Assembly: GCF_001612845.1 (NCBI RefSeq)
Contig: NZ_BDBF01000052.1
Location: 1 to 58,831 of the forward strand
Length of the DNA: 58,831 bases
From: Nocardia elegans NBRC 108235
GTDB lineage: Bacteria; Actinomycetota; Actinomycetes; Mycobacteriales; Mycobacteriaceae
Direction: 5' to 3'
Shown: piece after piece, positions 50,895 to 58,831 of the stretch
How positions within the stretch are numbered: the first letter of the stretch is position 1
Layout: each line of letters opens with the position of its first letter
The notes under the pieces: generated by a model
Databases searched by the model: none
Told to the model about the DNA's origin: nothing
What the model saw: only the letters and a program-made list of their open reading frames with translations
Made by a program: the position numbers and the translations under genes

Positions 50895-51941
50895 GTGAAT
50901 GCCGTTGCCCTCTCTACCATTCCGAGAGTGCGGGCAATTGCTGGTAGATCGGCGGATTCGGGCGAAGCACTGCTTCGCCGGATGGCCGCGCGACGCCGCC
51001 GCGACAACATCCTCGTCGCGGTACTGGCCGTACTAGCCGTCCTCGGCGGTGGACATGCCGTCCTGTCCTGGTTCTCGCAGCCGCCGCAGGGTCCGTCCGA
51101 CGCGAACACGACGACCCTCATCGGCCATGCGCAACTGGCGGCATCGTTCGCCGAGGACTTCGTGGTGAGCTACCTCGGTGCGAGCGCGGGGCAGCAGGAT
51201 CGGATCGCCGACTATGTCGATCCGGGCCAGCAGATGCGCTTGCCGGCCACCGCGCACCCGGTGAGCGATCCGATGGTCGTCCACGTCAGCCGCACCGAAT
51301 CGACCGCGAGCGTGGAGATCTGGGCGGTCACGATATCGGTGCACCCCGGGCGGACCGGCAGCGTGACCGACGCTCGTCAGTACTACCAGGTCGCGGTATC
51401 GGTGACACCGGACGGCCGCAGGCGCGCGCTGTCGCTGCCGGCCGCGGTGGAGCCGCCGGGGCGTGGCCCGGATATCACCCTCGCCTACGGCACGCCCTGC
51501 CCCTCGGATACGCCGCTGGCCGATGTCGCCACAGGCTTTCTGACTGCCTATCTGACCGGATCGGGAGATGTCGCCCGCTATACGGCCGTCGGCGCCGGGA
51601 TCACGGCATTGCGCCCGGCTCCGTTCACCGGCCTCGAGAGCGTCTCGGTCACGGCGGACGAATCCAGTTGCGGCAGTAGCGGAAACAGCGCGAAAGTGCT
51701 CGCCACGGTGGCGCCGAAGGGAAGTGGTGGCGCCTCGGTCTCGCTGTCGTATCCGCTCACCATGGTGCGCCCCTCCGGACAGTGGCAGATACAAGCCATC
51801 GATCGTGTTCCGGCGCTGACGAATCCGCTCACGGTCGTGAACGGCACCGGTCCCGGCGGCGCGGGCACACCGGCGCCGAGCAGTAGCCAACCCGCCGCAC
51901 CGACGACGACCGTGCAGATCCCGCCGGCGACGCAGAACTGA
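50895..51941 (+). CDS. TcpC-like conjugal transfer protein (VirB8 fold)
   Basis: 348 aa from a GTG. One membrane helix (~38-58: ILVAVLAVLAVLGGGHAVLSW), then two NTF2/VirB8-like extracytoplasmic domains (~75-185 and ~205-315) and a Ser/Pro/Thr-rich tail, as in TcpC of Gram-positive conjugation systems. TcpC is a bitopic scaffold required for transfer. First structural gene of a run of seven packed genes. Confidence 0.82.
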   Translation: MNAVALSTIPRVRAIAGRSADSGEALLRRMAARRRRDNILVAVLAVLAVLGGGHAVLSWFSQPPQGPSDANTTTLIGHAQLAASFAEDFVVSYLGASAGQQDRIADYVDPGQQMRLPATAHPVSDPMVVHVSRTESTASVEIWAVTISVHPGRTGSVTDARQYYQVAVSVTPDGRRRALSLPAAVEPPGRGPDITLAYGTPCPSDTPLADVATGFLTAYLTGSGDVARYTAVGAGITALRPAPFTGLESVSVTADESSCGSSGNSAKVLATVAPKGSGGASVSLSYPLTMVRPSGQWQIQAIDRVPALTNPLTVVNGTGPGGAGTPAPSSSQPAAPTTTVQIPPATQN

Positions 51942-51958
51942 TCCGAGAAGGGACGCTC

Positions 51959-52219
51959 ATGCACAATCTCAACGCGCTGCTGTATTACATCCTGCTGGTG
52001 GTCCGCGCGCTCGGCATCATCGTCATCACGATCCTCGCCATGGGCATCCTCATCTCCGAGGCGGCCAAGTCGAAGTTGTCGCCGACGAAGGTGCTCGGCG
52101 TCGTCGGCTCGGCGATCCTCGCGGCGGTGCTGTTCTGGATGCTGCCGACACTGGTCAACTACGCACGATCCGATGCCACCAGCGTCGTGCCCGATCAACC
52201 GGTCGGGCGATACCGATGA
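51959..52219 (+). CDS. Small two-helix membrane protein of the secretion operon
   Basis: 86 aa with helices ~8-33 (YYILLVVRALGIIVITILAMGIL class sequence) and ~45-68 (VLGVVGSAILAAVLFWMLP). Size and two-helix layout resemble VirB2/TrbC-like pilin or channel subunits found at this position of T4SS-type operons. No processing signal is evident. It overlaps the next gene by 4 nt (ATGA). Confidence 0.65.
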   Translation: MHNLNALLYYILLVVRALGIIVITILAMGILISEAAKSKLSPTKVLGVVGSAILAAVLFWMLPTLVNYARSDATSVVPDQPVGRYR

Positions 52220-52734
52220 CTCAGCTGATCAAGGTGTACACGCCGATCAAACGGGTGCCCACCATGATCGGCAAAGCACAGAACGGGCAGAAACTGCCAT
52301 TCGGGCCGTACACACTTCCACAGGTGGCCGGCGGTATCGCGGTCATTCTGGTGACCTCGGTCCTCGCCATGATCTTGCCGGTGAATCCGGCGATCACTTT
52401 CGTGGTGGGGCTGATCCTGACGATCGTGGCGGTGTTCGGTCTGGGATTGCTGCCCTATACCGGGGTACGGATGATCTCGCGGGCCATGTGGTTCGGCCGT
52501 TTGGTCTTCGTCCGTAAACCTGTGTCGGCCTCGGGTTTTCCGGTCACCGCCGAATCCGCCCGGCACACCCTGTTCATCGAGGAATCCGTGGTCATCATCT
52601 TCCCGGACGGGCCGGCGCCCGAGGCCGCGTCGGTCGGCCGGCCGGGATCGGGAAATGTCGCCGAGTTGCTTGCTACCCAGTCCACTTCGCTTCGTGCCGA
52701 GGGTAGCCGCGCAGTGGCAGGAGGAGTGCACTGA
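52216..52734 (+). CDS. TcpE/PrgI-like membrane protein (VirB3 role)
   Basis: 172 aa. A short cytoplasmic N-terminus (KVYTPIKRVPTMIGKAQNG) leads to two adjacent helices (~35-57, ~60-82), then a soluble tail. This is the TcpE/PrgI layout, the VirB3 equivalent that docks to the VirB4 ATPase. It overlaps the preceding gene by 4 nt and abuts the ATPase gene with no gap. Confidence 0.7.
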   Translation: MTQLIKVYTPIKRVPTMIGKAQNGQKLPFGPYTLPQVAGGIAVILVTSVLAMILPVNPAITFVVGLILTIVAVFGLGLLPYTGVRMISRAMWFGRLVFVRKPVSASGFPVTAESARHTLFIEESVVIIFPDGPAPEAASVGRPGSGNVAELLATQSTSLRAEGSRAVAGGVH

Positions 52735-55257
52735 ATGGCGTTCGAGCGAGATATCCAGCCCACCGCGGCCATTCGGGGCAACCTGCAATTCACGCACGCC
52801 GGATTGGTCACCGCGACGTATTTCATCAATCCGCTCGGCTACGGATTGCGCAAGGCCGGTGACAAGTTCGACGTGAAGGCGGCCCACCACGCGCTGATCA
52901 ACAACCTGCCCAACGGCTCGCTCCTGCTGGGAATTCAGGCGCGGCTCAACACCATCGACGTGCTGGGCAAGATGGTCGAGGGCGTCGATCTCGACGAATG
53001 CGAGGATTACGCGCTCGAGGTGGTCGCCGCCTACGAACGGGTGCGTGCCATCGTGCCGCAGACCCGGATCTTCCTGCTGTCCATACCCGTCGGATCCAGC
53101 GGCCCGGCACTGTCGGGACTGTCGCGGATCTGGCGGGGCAGCACCACCACGATCGATGCGACCGCGCTGTCACGCGCCGATCTGGAGGCCTACGACGACA
53201 CCGCGAACGAGATCCTCTCGCGCATCGGTGGCGATTTCGAACCGGTGCCGGTGCCGGCGGCGTTGTTCCAGTGGCTGTGGGAGCACTATCTGTCCCGGGG
53301 CGCGGTCGGCGATCCGGTCGCCCCGACCCGCGCGGGCGTTCTCGACGATGCCACCGCCGCCGTCTTCCGGTCCGCGGCCCTGGACGAAGGCGCCCAGGCC
53401 GACAGCAACCGGCGCCTGCGTCCTTCGTTCGTGCCGGTGATCAAGGTGGTTCAGCCCGACTTCGAGTTCCGGCCGTCCTATCAGGCGATCCTGACGCCCC
53501 ATTCTTTCCCGTACTCCGGGATGAATTTTCCCGGCGGCAGCGAATTCCTCAGCGTCCTCGACGGTATGGAGAACGTCACCATCGACTGGGCGATGCGAAT
53601 TTCGACGCGCCCCGCGGACGCGGTGCTGAAGAACAACGAGCAGAATCTGCGCCGCCTCGGTGAGCAGATGGATCAGCGCGATCAGGAGGTGTCGTTCGCG
53701 CAGAACACCTTGATGTCGAAGGTGCAGATGCTCGGTGAATACAACAATCACTTCGAGGTCAACGGTGGCGAATCGGAGGTGTCGTTCACGACCGTGATCG
53801 CGGTCGGCAGCTCCTCGCACGACACCACCATGGATGCGGTCAATACCCTCAAACGCCGATACAAACGCTTCCAGGTGGAGATGACGGCACCCGTCGGCGC
53901 TCAGGTCGACCTGTGGTCCATGATGATTCCGGGCAGTCCGCCCCGGCGCGCCTACGACGACTTCGCCCATATCGTGCCGTCGGATATGTGGTCGGGTTTC
54001 GTTCCCTTCACGACCAGTCAGATCGGTGACGACAGCGGTCCGGTGATCGGCGTCAATTTGCTCTCCGGCCAATTCGAGCCGATTCACTTCGGCATCATGG
54101 AAGCGGCGCTGCACGACCTGTCGGCCTCGTTCGCGGTGACCGGCGAATTGGGTTCGGGTAAATCGTATTTCCTGAAACTGATGGCGGTGCTGGTCCACGA
54201 TATGGGCGGGCAGTTCCTCGCCATCGACCGCAGTCAGGTCGGGGAGTGGGAACATTTCGCCTCCTCGATCGACAACGCGGTCGTCATCGACCTCAGCAAT
54301 CCGACCGTGTCGCTGGATCCGTTGCGATTGTTCGATCCGCGTGTCGCCGGCGAACGCGCACTGGACTCGATCCTGCCGCTGCTGGACCTGTCGCCCACCA
54401 GCGGTGCCGGTGCGCTCATCGGCAGCATGCTCACTCCGAAAGGTATTGCCGAGCACGGTATTCGGAGCCTGCTCGATCTCTATCGCGTGGTGTGCCGGTT
54501 GCGGGACGAGCACGGCAGTGCCGAGGAGTACGCCGATCTCGCCGCCCGGCTGGGAGCCATCGTGGAGCGGGTGCCGGTCCTGTTCGATCCCGGCCTGCGA
54601 CCGCTGCGACTCGACGCCGCGGCCACGGTCATCCGCAGCCACAACCTGGCGCTGCCGACGGCGGAAGAACTCGTCACCCCCCACCTGTACAACCGGTTGC
54701 CGCTCACCAAGCGTCTGGGCACCGCGCTGTACGAACTGGTGGGCGTCACCGCGCGAGAAGCGTTCCTCTCCGACAACGGCCGGTTCGGGCTGCTCGTCGG
54801 CGACGAGGCGCACCACTTCACCCAGACCCAGGTGGGATCGGCGGTAACCAGCGACTTCAGTCGCGACGGCCGAAAGCATCTGGCCGCGATCGGTTTGGCC
54901 TCACACGATCCGGCCACCGACTTCCAGGGCGCTGCACACAATCTGATCCCGAACCGGTTCGTCTTCCGGCAGCGCGACGAGACGCTGGCCCGCAACAGCC
55001 TGGAATGGCTGGGCGTGGACCTCGACGAGGCGCCCTTCCTGCTGCAGATTCTGCGCGAGGAGACGTCTCCGCCGATCGGCCCCGGACGGCAGGTGCCCGA
55101 GGAGCGTCGCGGCGAGATGTTCATGCGAGATGCGTTGAACCGCATCGGTCGCGGCAAGGTGCTCGGGCCGGCTCGCCCCGATCGCGCCGAGGCCATCAGC
55201 AGTACACCGAATGCCGCACCCAAGCGCGCGATATTGGAGAGACAGGCGGTGCCATGA
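52735..55257 (+). CDS. VirB4/TraC-like secretion ATPase
   Basis: 840 aa. An N-terminal VirB4 domain (~1-440) is followed by an AAA+ motor: Walker A GELGSGKS at 470-477, Walker B LLVGDEAHH with Asp690-Glu691, and the downstream GLASHDPATDF and NRFVFRQRDE segments typical of VirB4 C-terminal parts. It should power assembly and substrate movement through the channel at the inner membrane. Its start directly follows the TcpE-like stop, and it overlaps the VirB6-like gene by 4 nt. Confidence 0.9.
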   Translation: MAFERDIQPTAAIRGNLQFTHAGLVTATYFINPLGYGLRKAGDKFDVKAAHHALINNLPNGSLLLGIQARLNTIDVLGKMVEGVDLDECEDYALEVVAAYERVRAIVPQTRIFLLSIPVGSSGPALSGLSRIWRGSTTTIDATALSRADLEAYDDTANEILSRIGGDFEPVPVPAALFQWLWEHYLSRGAVGDPVAPTRAGVLDDATAAVFRSAALDEGAQADSNRRLRPSFVPVIKVVQPDFEFRPSYQAILTPHSFPYSGMNFPGGSEFLSVLDGMENVTIDWAMRISTRPADAVLKNNEQNLRRLGEQMDQRDQEVSFAQNTLMSKVQMLGEYNNHFEVNGGESEVSFTTVIAVGSSSHDTTMDAVNTLKRRYKRFQVEMTAPVGAQVDLWSMMIPGSPPRRAYDDFAHIVPSDMWSGFVPFTTSQIGDDSGPVIGVNLLSGQFEPIHFGIMEAALHDLSASFAVTGELGSGKSYFLKLMAVLVHDMGGQFLAIDRSQVGEWEHFASSIDNAVVIDLSNPTVSLDPLRLFDPRVAGERALDSILPLLDLSPTSGAGALIGSMLTPKGIAEHGIRSLLDLYRVVCRLRDEHGSAEEYADLAARLGAIVERVPVLFDPGLRPLRLDAAATVIRSHNLALPTAEELVTPHLYNRLPLTKRLGTALYELVGVTAREAFLSDNGRFGLLVGDEAHHFTQTQVGSAVTSDFSRDGRKHLAAIGLASHDPATDFQGAAHNLIPNRFVFRQRDETLARNSLEWLGVDLDEAPFLLQILREETSPPIGPGRQVPEERRGEMFMRDALNRIGRGKVLGPARPDRAEAISSTPNAAPKRAILERQAVP

Positions 55258-57719
55258 TCGGCGATACGGGCACCGTGCACGGCCGGTTCGGTCCGGACTG
55301 GGAATTCGAATTCTTCGACCCGGCTCGGTGGCAGCCGCGCGCGGTGGCCCGCCGATGCTGGAATTGGATGTCGGCCACCCGGCGGCGGCGTTGGAGTGTC
55401 TCGGCGCTGGCGGCGTTCGTCGTGATGGTCGTGCTGCCGGTGGTGCTCGGTGCGGTGGCCACGGCACAAACGGGGGAGGGGGATGCGGAGGGGTCCTCGG
55501 TCAACAGTGGACTGAGCTGGATGCATGTGCGTGACTCGTCCGGCGCGGAGTTGGCGAGTTACCTTTTCGCGACCAACCACGGCGGTCTGCTGCATCCGGG
55601 AAACACTGCCATATCCCTCGTGATCAGCCTCGAGTTCGCCGGCTGGATCGTCATCGTCACAACGGCGATCTGGCTCATCGGCTACGCCCTCAGTTTCGAG
55701 TGGCTCAACCTCTTCAGCCGGGCCCTCAACGGGGTTGCCCACAGTCTGAGCGGTCAGATCGCCACACCCATGATGCTGGCGGTCGCCGTCACGATCGGAG
55801 CGTTCTTCGTCGCTTGGTTCACCGTCCGGGGCTTCCACGCCAAGGCCACCATGCAGGTGGTGTCCATGCTGCTGATCGCCGTCATGGGTCCGATCTATCT
55901 GGCCGAGCCGCTCGCGGACGTACTGTCCTCCGACGGCTTGCTGGCCCAAGGACGGGATATCGGCATCTCGGTGGCCGCAGGTCTCAACGGCAACAGTCGC
56001 CCCGATGCCGCGGCCATGGTTCCGCACATGCAATCGGATCTGGCCGACAACTTCGCGCGACGGCCGCTGCAGGTCTGGAATTTCGGACGCGTCGTGGATA
56101 CCAACCCGGCGTGCAAGTCGGTGTGGACCTCGGCCGTCATGTCCGGCAGCGACAAGAGGATGAAAGACGGTCTCGAGAACTGTGACAGCGCGGCTTTCAA
56201 AGCCACCCGGGAGCCGACCGTGGGGCAGATCGGAGCGGGCCTGATCCTCCTGCTCGCGGGCACCGTGCTGCTGCTGTTCGCCGTCTACCTGGCGCTGAAG
56301 ATCATCAAAGCCGCGTTGGACACCATCTACCACGGCCTCATGTCGATATTCGGTTTCGCCGCAGGCGGATTCGTTTACGGTCCGACTCAGACCTTCCTGG
56401 TCCGCAATATCGTCGACGGTTTCATCGCGGGCGCACGCATGGCGTGCTACACGATTTTTCTCGGGGTCTACGTTCTCTTTCTGGGCAACCTGTTCAAGGA
56501 GGCGCAGAACGATGTGATGGCGATTTTCGTCGTCGGCGCCATCGTGGAAATTATCGCCATCTTCCAGCTCCAGCGGCTGAGCAATGGGCTCAGTAGCGGA
56601 AACGAATGGGTAGCCAATCGCTTCGCGCTCGCGATGCAGGGAGTGTCCCGTGGCGGGGGTGGCGGCGGCTCCGGTACGGCATTGGGTATGGGACAGGCCG
56701 GAGCCAAGCACAAGCTGGGTGGCGCGGCGATGCTGGCAACCTTGGCCGGTTTCAGCACCGTGAGCAATTCGCCGCTCACCGAATGGATGTGGGGACGCAC
56801 GCGTAGCCCGTTGCGCCCGTTCTCGCGCACCGAGCGTCAGGCGCAACTCGCGCAGTGGGGGGTGTGGGGCCGGGAGAACTTCGGTGGTGCCGACGGTTTG
56901 TATACGCAGTCGTACATGAACCGGCACCAGTACTCGTTCGCGGCGCGGCAAGCGGCCGAGGCCGCGGGCGGTATCGACACCGTCATGGGTGCGTCAGCCG
57001 CCATCCAGGGCATATTCGATTACGGCGGTGGTCTCGACCACGCTTGGGGCGCGATGCTCGGCGCCGGATTCACCGATGAGCAGATCATGTCGAACGCCAT
57101 TCGTTCCTGGGGCATCGTGGCGCAGAATGCCGAGGACGAGACGCTTACCGACAAACACCTCGGTCATGTGGTCTCGGCGATCTCGCGCGCCCAGCATTCC
57201 GCCAATCGTGTGCTACGGGGGGAAGGTTCGGTCGAAGAGGCGGCAGCGGACCTGGCGACCCTACAGGCGGCGACCTTCCGCTTCCGGCGCGCCAATCCGG
57301 GCGGTGTCACGTTGGACGGTGGTGCGGCTTACGGCCAGGAGCGAGCATTCGTAGAGCGATACATGGCGGCTCCCAGTCAGGAACAGATCGAACAACTGCA
57401 GCTGGTTGCCGGCGGCGGCACATCTACACTGCCGGCCCTCGCCGGAATCAGCGAAACCAGTGCCGACCGTATGCTCATGTGGATCGGTAACGAGCACGCG
57501 CGTGTCGTATCCACAGCGGTCGACCGATTGGTGGGCGACCCGGGGGATCCGCACAATATTCGAGAGGTTCGCCGAGTCATTTCCCATGCGGCGGATACGG
57601 ATCTCTGGGCTTCTCGAGTCCACCGGACGCCGTGGAATGCTCCGCAACCGCCCGGTACGAACCCACCCAATCCGAATTGGCGGCGCCAAATGGGCCGCGT
57701 CGGCCGGCAGATGCGCTGA
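55254..57719 (+). CDS. VirB6/TrbL-like polytopic channel protein
   Basis: 821 aa from an ATG overlapping the ATPase stop (ATGA). At least six membrane helices: ~47-70, ~118-145, ~165-190, ~200-222, ~320-350, ~378-430. Between 225 and 320 is an extracytoplasmic domain with Cys residues (NPACKSVWTS, LENCDSAAF). From ~460 a Gly-rich stretch leads to a long soluble C-terminal domain (~350 residues) rich in Ala and Gln. This matches the TrbL/VirB6 proteins of actinobacterial T4SS-like loci. Probable inner-membrane pore. Confidence 0.82.
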   Translation: MIGDTGTVHGRFGPDWEFEFFDPARWQPRAVARRCWNWMSATRRRRWSVSALAAFVVMVVLPVVLGAVATAQTGEGDAEGSSVNSGLSWMHVRDSSGAELASYLFATNHGGLLHPGNTAISLVISLEFAGWIVIVTTAIWLIGYALSFEWLNLFSRALNGVAHSLSGQIATPMMLAVAVTIGAFFVAWFTVRGFHAKATMQVVSMLLIAVMGPIYLAEPLADVLSSDGLLAQGRDIGISVAAGLNGNSRPDAAAMVPHMQSDLADNFARRPLQVWNFGRVVDTNPACKSVWTSAVMSGSDKRMKDGLENCDSAAFKATREPTVGQIGAGLILLLAGTVLLLFAVYLALKIIKAALDTIYHGLMSIFGFAAGGFVYGPTQTFLVRNIVDGFIAGARMACYTIFLGVYVLFLGNLFKEAQNDVMAIFVVGAIVEIIAIFQLQRLSNGLSSGNEWVANRFALAMQGVSRGGGGGGSGTALGMGQAGAKHKLGGAAMLATLAGFSTVSNSPLTEWMWGRTRSPLRPFSRTERQAQLAQWGVWGRENFGGADGLYTQSYMNRHQYSFAARQAAEAAGGIDTVMGASAAIQGIFDYGGGLDHAWGAMLGAGFTDEQIMSNAIRSWGIVAQNAEDETLTDKHLGHVVSAISRAQHSANRVLRGEGSVEEAAADLATLQAATFRFRRANPGGVTLDGGAAYGQERAFVERYMAAPSQEQIEQLQLVAGGGTSTLPALAGISETSADRMLMWIGNEHARVVSTAVDRLVGDPGDPHNIREVRRVISHAADTDLWASRVHRTPWNAPQPPGTNPPNPNWRRQMGRVGRQMR

Positions 57720-57757
57720 GCAGCGGATAAACCGAGAGGCTTGTGAGGAGGCTGTCG

Positions 57758-58612
57758 ATGAACAATCGGCCGGACGGGCTGCGGACAGCATTGGCATTCG
57801 TACCGTGGTGGGCTTGGGGCCTCGTGGTCGTCGTCGCGCTGTGCGGTGTAGTACTCATGGGAGCGGTGTTTCCTACTGCGGCACAGTCGGGTTCGTCGGC
57901 GTCGGACCTGCAGTGCCAATGCGCGAGCGCGATCGGGGACGACCCGAGCGAGACGCCCACGGCCACCACCACCACCGGCTCGAAGTGCGGAGGCGGCGGC
58001 ACGGTCGCGGCATCGGATATCCCGTCGACCAATCCCTACGCGAGCGTAACCGCCGACCCGAGCGACACCGACGTCTCCGATTGGATCCGGTCGTGTCTGA
58101 GTGGACCGATGCAGTCGGCGCCCTATCAAATGCCGGAGTTGGCCTACGGCAATACCGGCTTCGCCGGCCGTTGCGCGGGTGCGCTCGCCGCGGGGTACCG
58201 CTCCGAGGCGGCCGGTATGGCCGAATTGGTGCGAGGAGTGATCTACCAGGCGTCGGTGGCCGCGACCACACAGCGATGTGAGAAGACGTCGCTCGACGGA
58301 ATACCCGCGCCCACCGGGAACGGTTGCCAGACCTCGACGGACGCCATTCGCGGCAGCAATTCGGGTGCGGTGATCCTTCCGACGACCCTCGCGGGTCAGG
58401 CGATCTGCGGTCAGCGCGTGCAGCTTTCCGCCGCATCGGCGGGCGATGTCGTGTTCTGGGACTACGGTTCGCGCGGGCCGGCTCGTGCCGGTGTGGCACT
58501 GGGCGACGGGACCATGATCACCGCCGACGCGACGACGGGAAGCCTTGTACAGCAGACGATTCCGACGAGCCGGGGCGTACAGGTCAAACGGGTATTGGGG
58601 GCCGGGGCATGA
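57758..58612 (+). CDS. Membrane-anchored NlpC/P60-like protein, apparently missing the catalytic His
   Basis: 284 aa from the ATG at 57758 (GGAGG 6 nt upstream). One helix (~17-40: WWAWGLVVVVALCGVVLMGAV), a Cys-rich linker (CQC), then a helical region and a C-terminal domain resembling NlpC/P60: GNGCQTSTDAIRG aligns with the DCSGL nucleophile site, ILPTTLAGQAICGQRV with the LPRTSxxQ segment, GDVVFWDYGS with GDLVFF. The His expected in the (S)HVGIYxG strand reads ARAGVALG, so Arg replaces it. Equivalent proteins in conjugation loci are wall hydrolases. This one is probably structural or inactive. Confidence 0.6.
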   Translation: MNNRPDGLRTALAFVPWWAWGLVVVVALCGVVLMGAVFPTAAQSGSSASDLQCQCASAIGDDPSETPTATTTTGSKCGGGGTVAASDIPSTNPYASVTADPSDTDVSDWIRSCLSGPMQSAPYQMPELAYGNTGFAGRCAGALAAGYRSEAAGMAELVRGVIYQASVAATTQRCEKTSLDGIPAPTGNGCQTSTDAIRGSNSGAVILPTTLAGQAICGQRVQLSAASAGDVVFWDYGSRGPARAGVALGDGTMITADATTGSLVQQTIPTSRGVQVKRVLGAGA

Positions 58613-58831
58613 CATCACCCGCCGAGGTGCAGCCCGGAGTCACCGGCGAGCCGACCGAGGAGCAGCCGTCCGACGGGACGACGCCGTGGACGCTGCGCCC
58701 CATGGAACAACGGTCGAAGCCCGACAAGGCCGTGACGCCGTCGCTCCCGGGAGTGCCGTCGGGGGCGAATACTCCAGTGGCGCCGTCGTCGTCTGTTCCG
58801 GTGGTTTCTCCGCCTGCACCACCGGGTCCGG
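58609..58831 (+). CDS. Pro/Ser-rich protein of the secretion operon, 5' part
   Basis: The ATG overlaps the previous stop (ATGA). 74 codons are seen before the window ends; they are acidic then Pro/Ser-rich (SLPGVPSGANTPVAPSSS), with no helix or domain. Probably the disordered N-terminus of a larger secretion component. Identity cannot be told. Confidence 0.7.
   Translation, partial: MTSPAEVQPGVTGEPTEEQPSDGTTPWTLRPMEQRSKPDKAVTPSLPGVPSGANTPVAPSSSVPVVSPPAPPGP

Noticed and set aside
54246..55253. 5' extension of the VirB6-like frame into the VirB4 gene
   Set aside because: The extension is Arg-rich shadow sequence. The ATG at 55254 with ATGA overlap gives a normal protein start.

Overview
The window reads as chromosome from a high-GC mycolic-acid actinomycete, most likely Nocardia or a close relative. 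Codons are strongly GC-ending. The gene set fits: a modular type I polyketide synthase, a WhiB-like protein, an EspG-like (type VII secretion) pseudogene, an Rv3651-like PAS protein, several cytochromes P450, DUF6508/DUF6199/DUF4254 proteins and a mycobacterial-type initiator tRNA. The species call is inference; no 16S or other marker lies in the window.

Layout. (1) 1-10.1 kb: 3' end of a type I PKS (AT-DH-KR-ACP / KS-AT-DH-KR-ACP-TE) facing a type II thioesterase. (2) 10.1-17.1 kb: small regulatory and redox units. These are a CsoR/CstR-type repressor with two perfect G/C palindromes and a divergent AhpD-like gene plus a 57-aa Cys-rich protein, initiator tRNA-fMet, a FAD monooxygenase/TetR pair, a DsrE-like protein, an NmrA-type reductase and a LysR/SnoaL pair. 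(3) 17.1-26 kb: a compact tailoring locus. It has a frameshifted cyclase-family gene, a CYP107-like P450, a CYP157-like P450 without a canonical ExxR, a single-chain GT4 glycosyltransferase-P450 fusion, a GT1 glycosyltransferase and an ABC-2 permease with no ATPase beside it. (4) 26-32 kb: GNAT, an exported Gly-rich protein, an OmpR-type two-component system and a YkcB-like membrane glycosyltransferase. (5) 32-37.5 kb: an accessory patch full of remnants (toxin tail plus XRE gene, frameshifted EspG, Rpn nuclease, type I restriction fragments, UDG-like and DUF genes), bounded by a second YkcB-like paralogue at 37.5-39.4 kb. (6) 39.4-49.5 kb: Uma2 nuclease, exported protein, a TetR-controlled FMO/hydrolase/SDR operon, PAP2-DAG kinase fusion, MerR, WhiB-like and ROK proteins. 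(7) 49.6-58.8 kb: a PAS protein followed by a tightly packed TcpC/TcpE/VirB4/VirB6-like export operon that runs off the window.

How genes work together. The PKS and both thioesterases form one assembly line. The 17-26 kb locus looks like oxidation plus glycosylation plus export of an unknown hydrophobic scaffold; no scaffold synthase is visible inside it. The two YkcB-like enzymes, one next to a two-component system, probably act on the cell envelope. The right-hand operon has the parts of a conjugation-type secretion channel, but no relaxase, coupling protein or integrase is visible, so whether it is an ICE or a resident secretion system is open.

Most unusual: the GT4-P450 fusion; the P450 with ExxF in place of ExxR; the doubled palindromic operator of the CstR-like unit; a 36-bp perfect palindrome next to a toxin remnant; and the NlpC/P60-like protein of the secretion operon that appears to lack its catalytic His.
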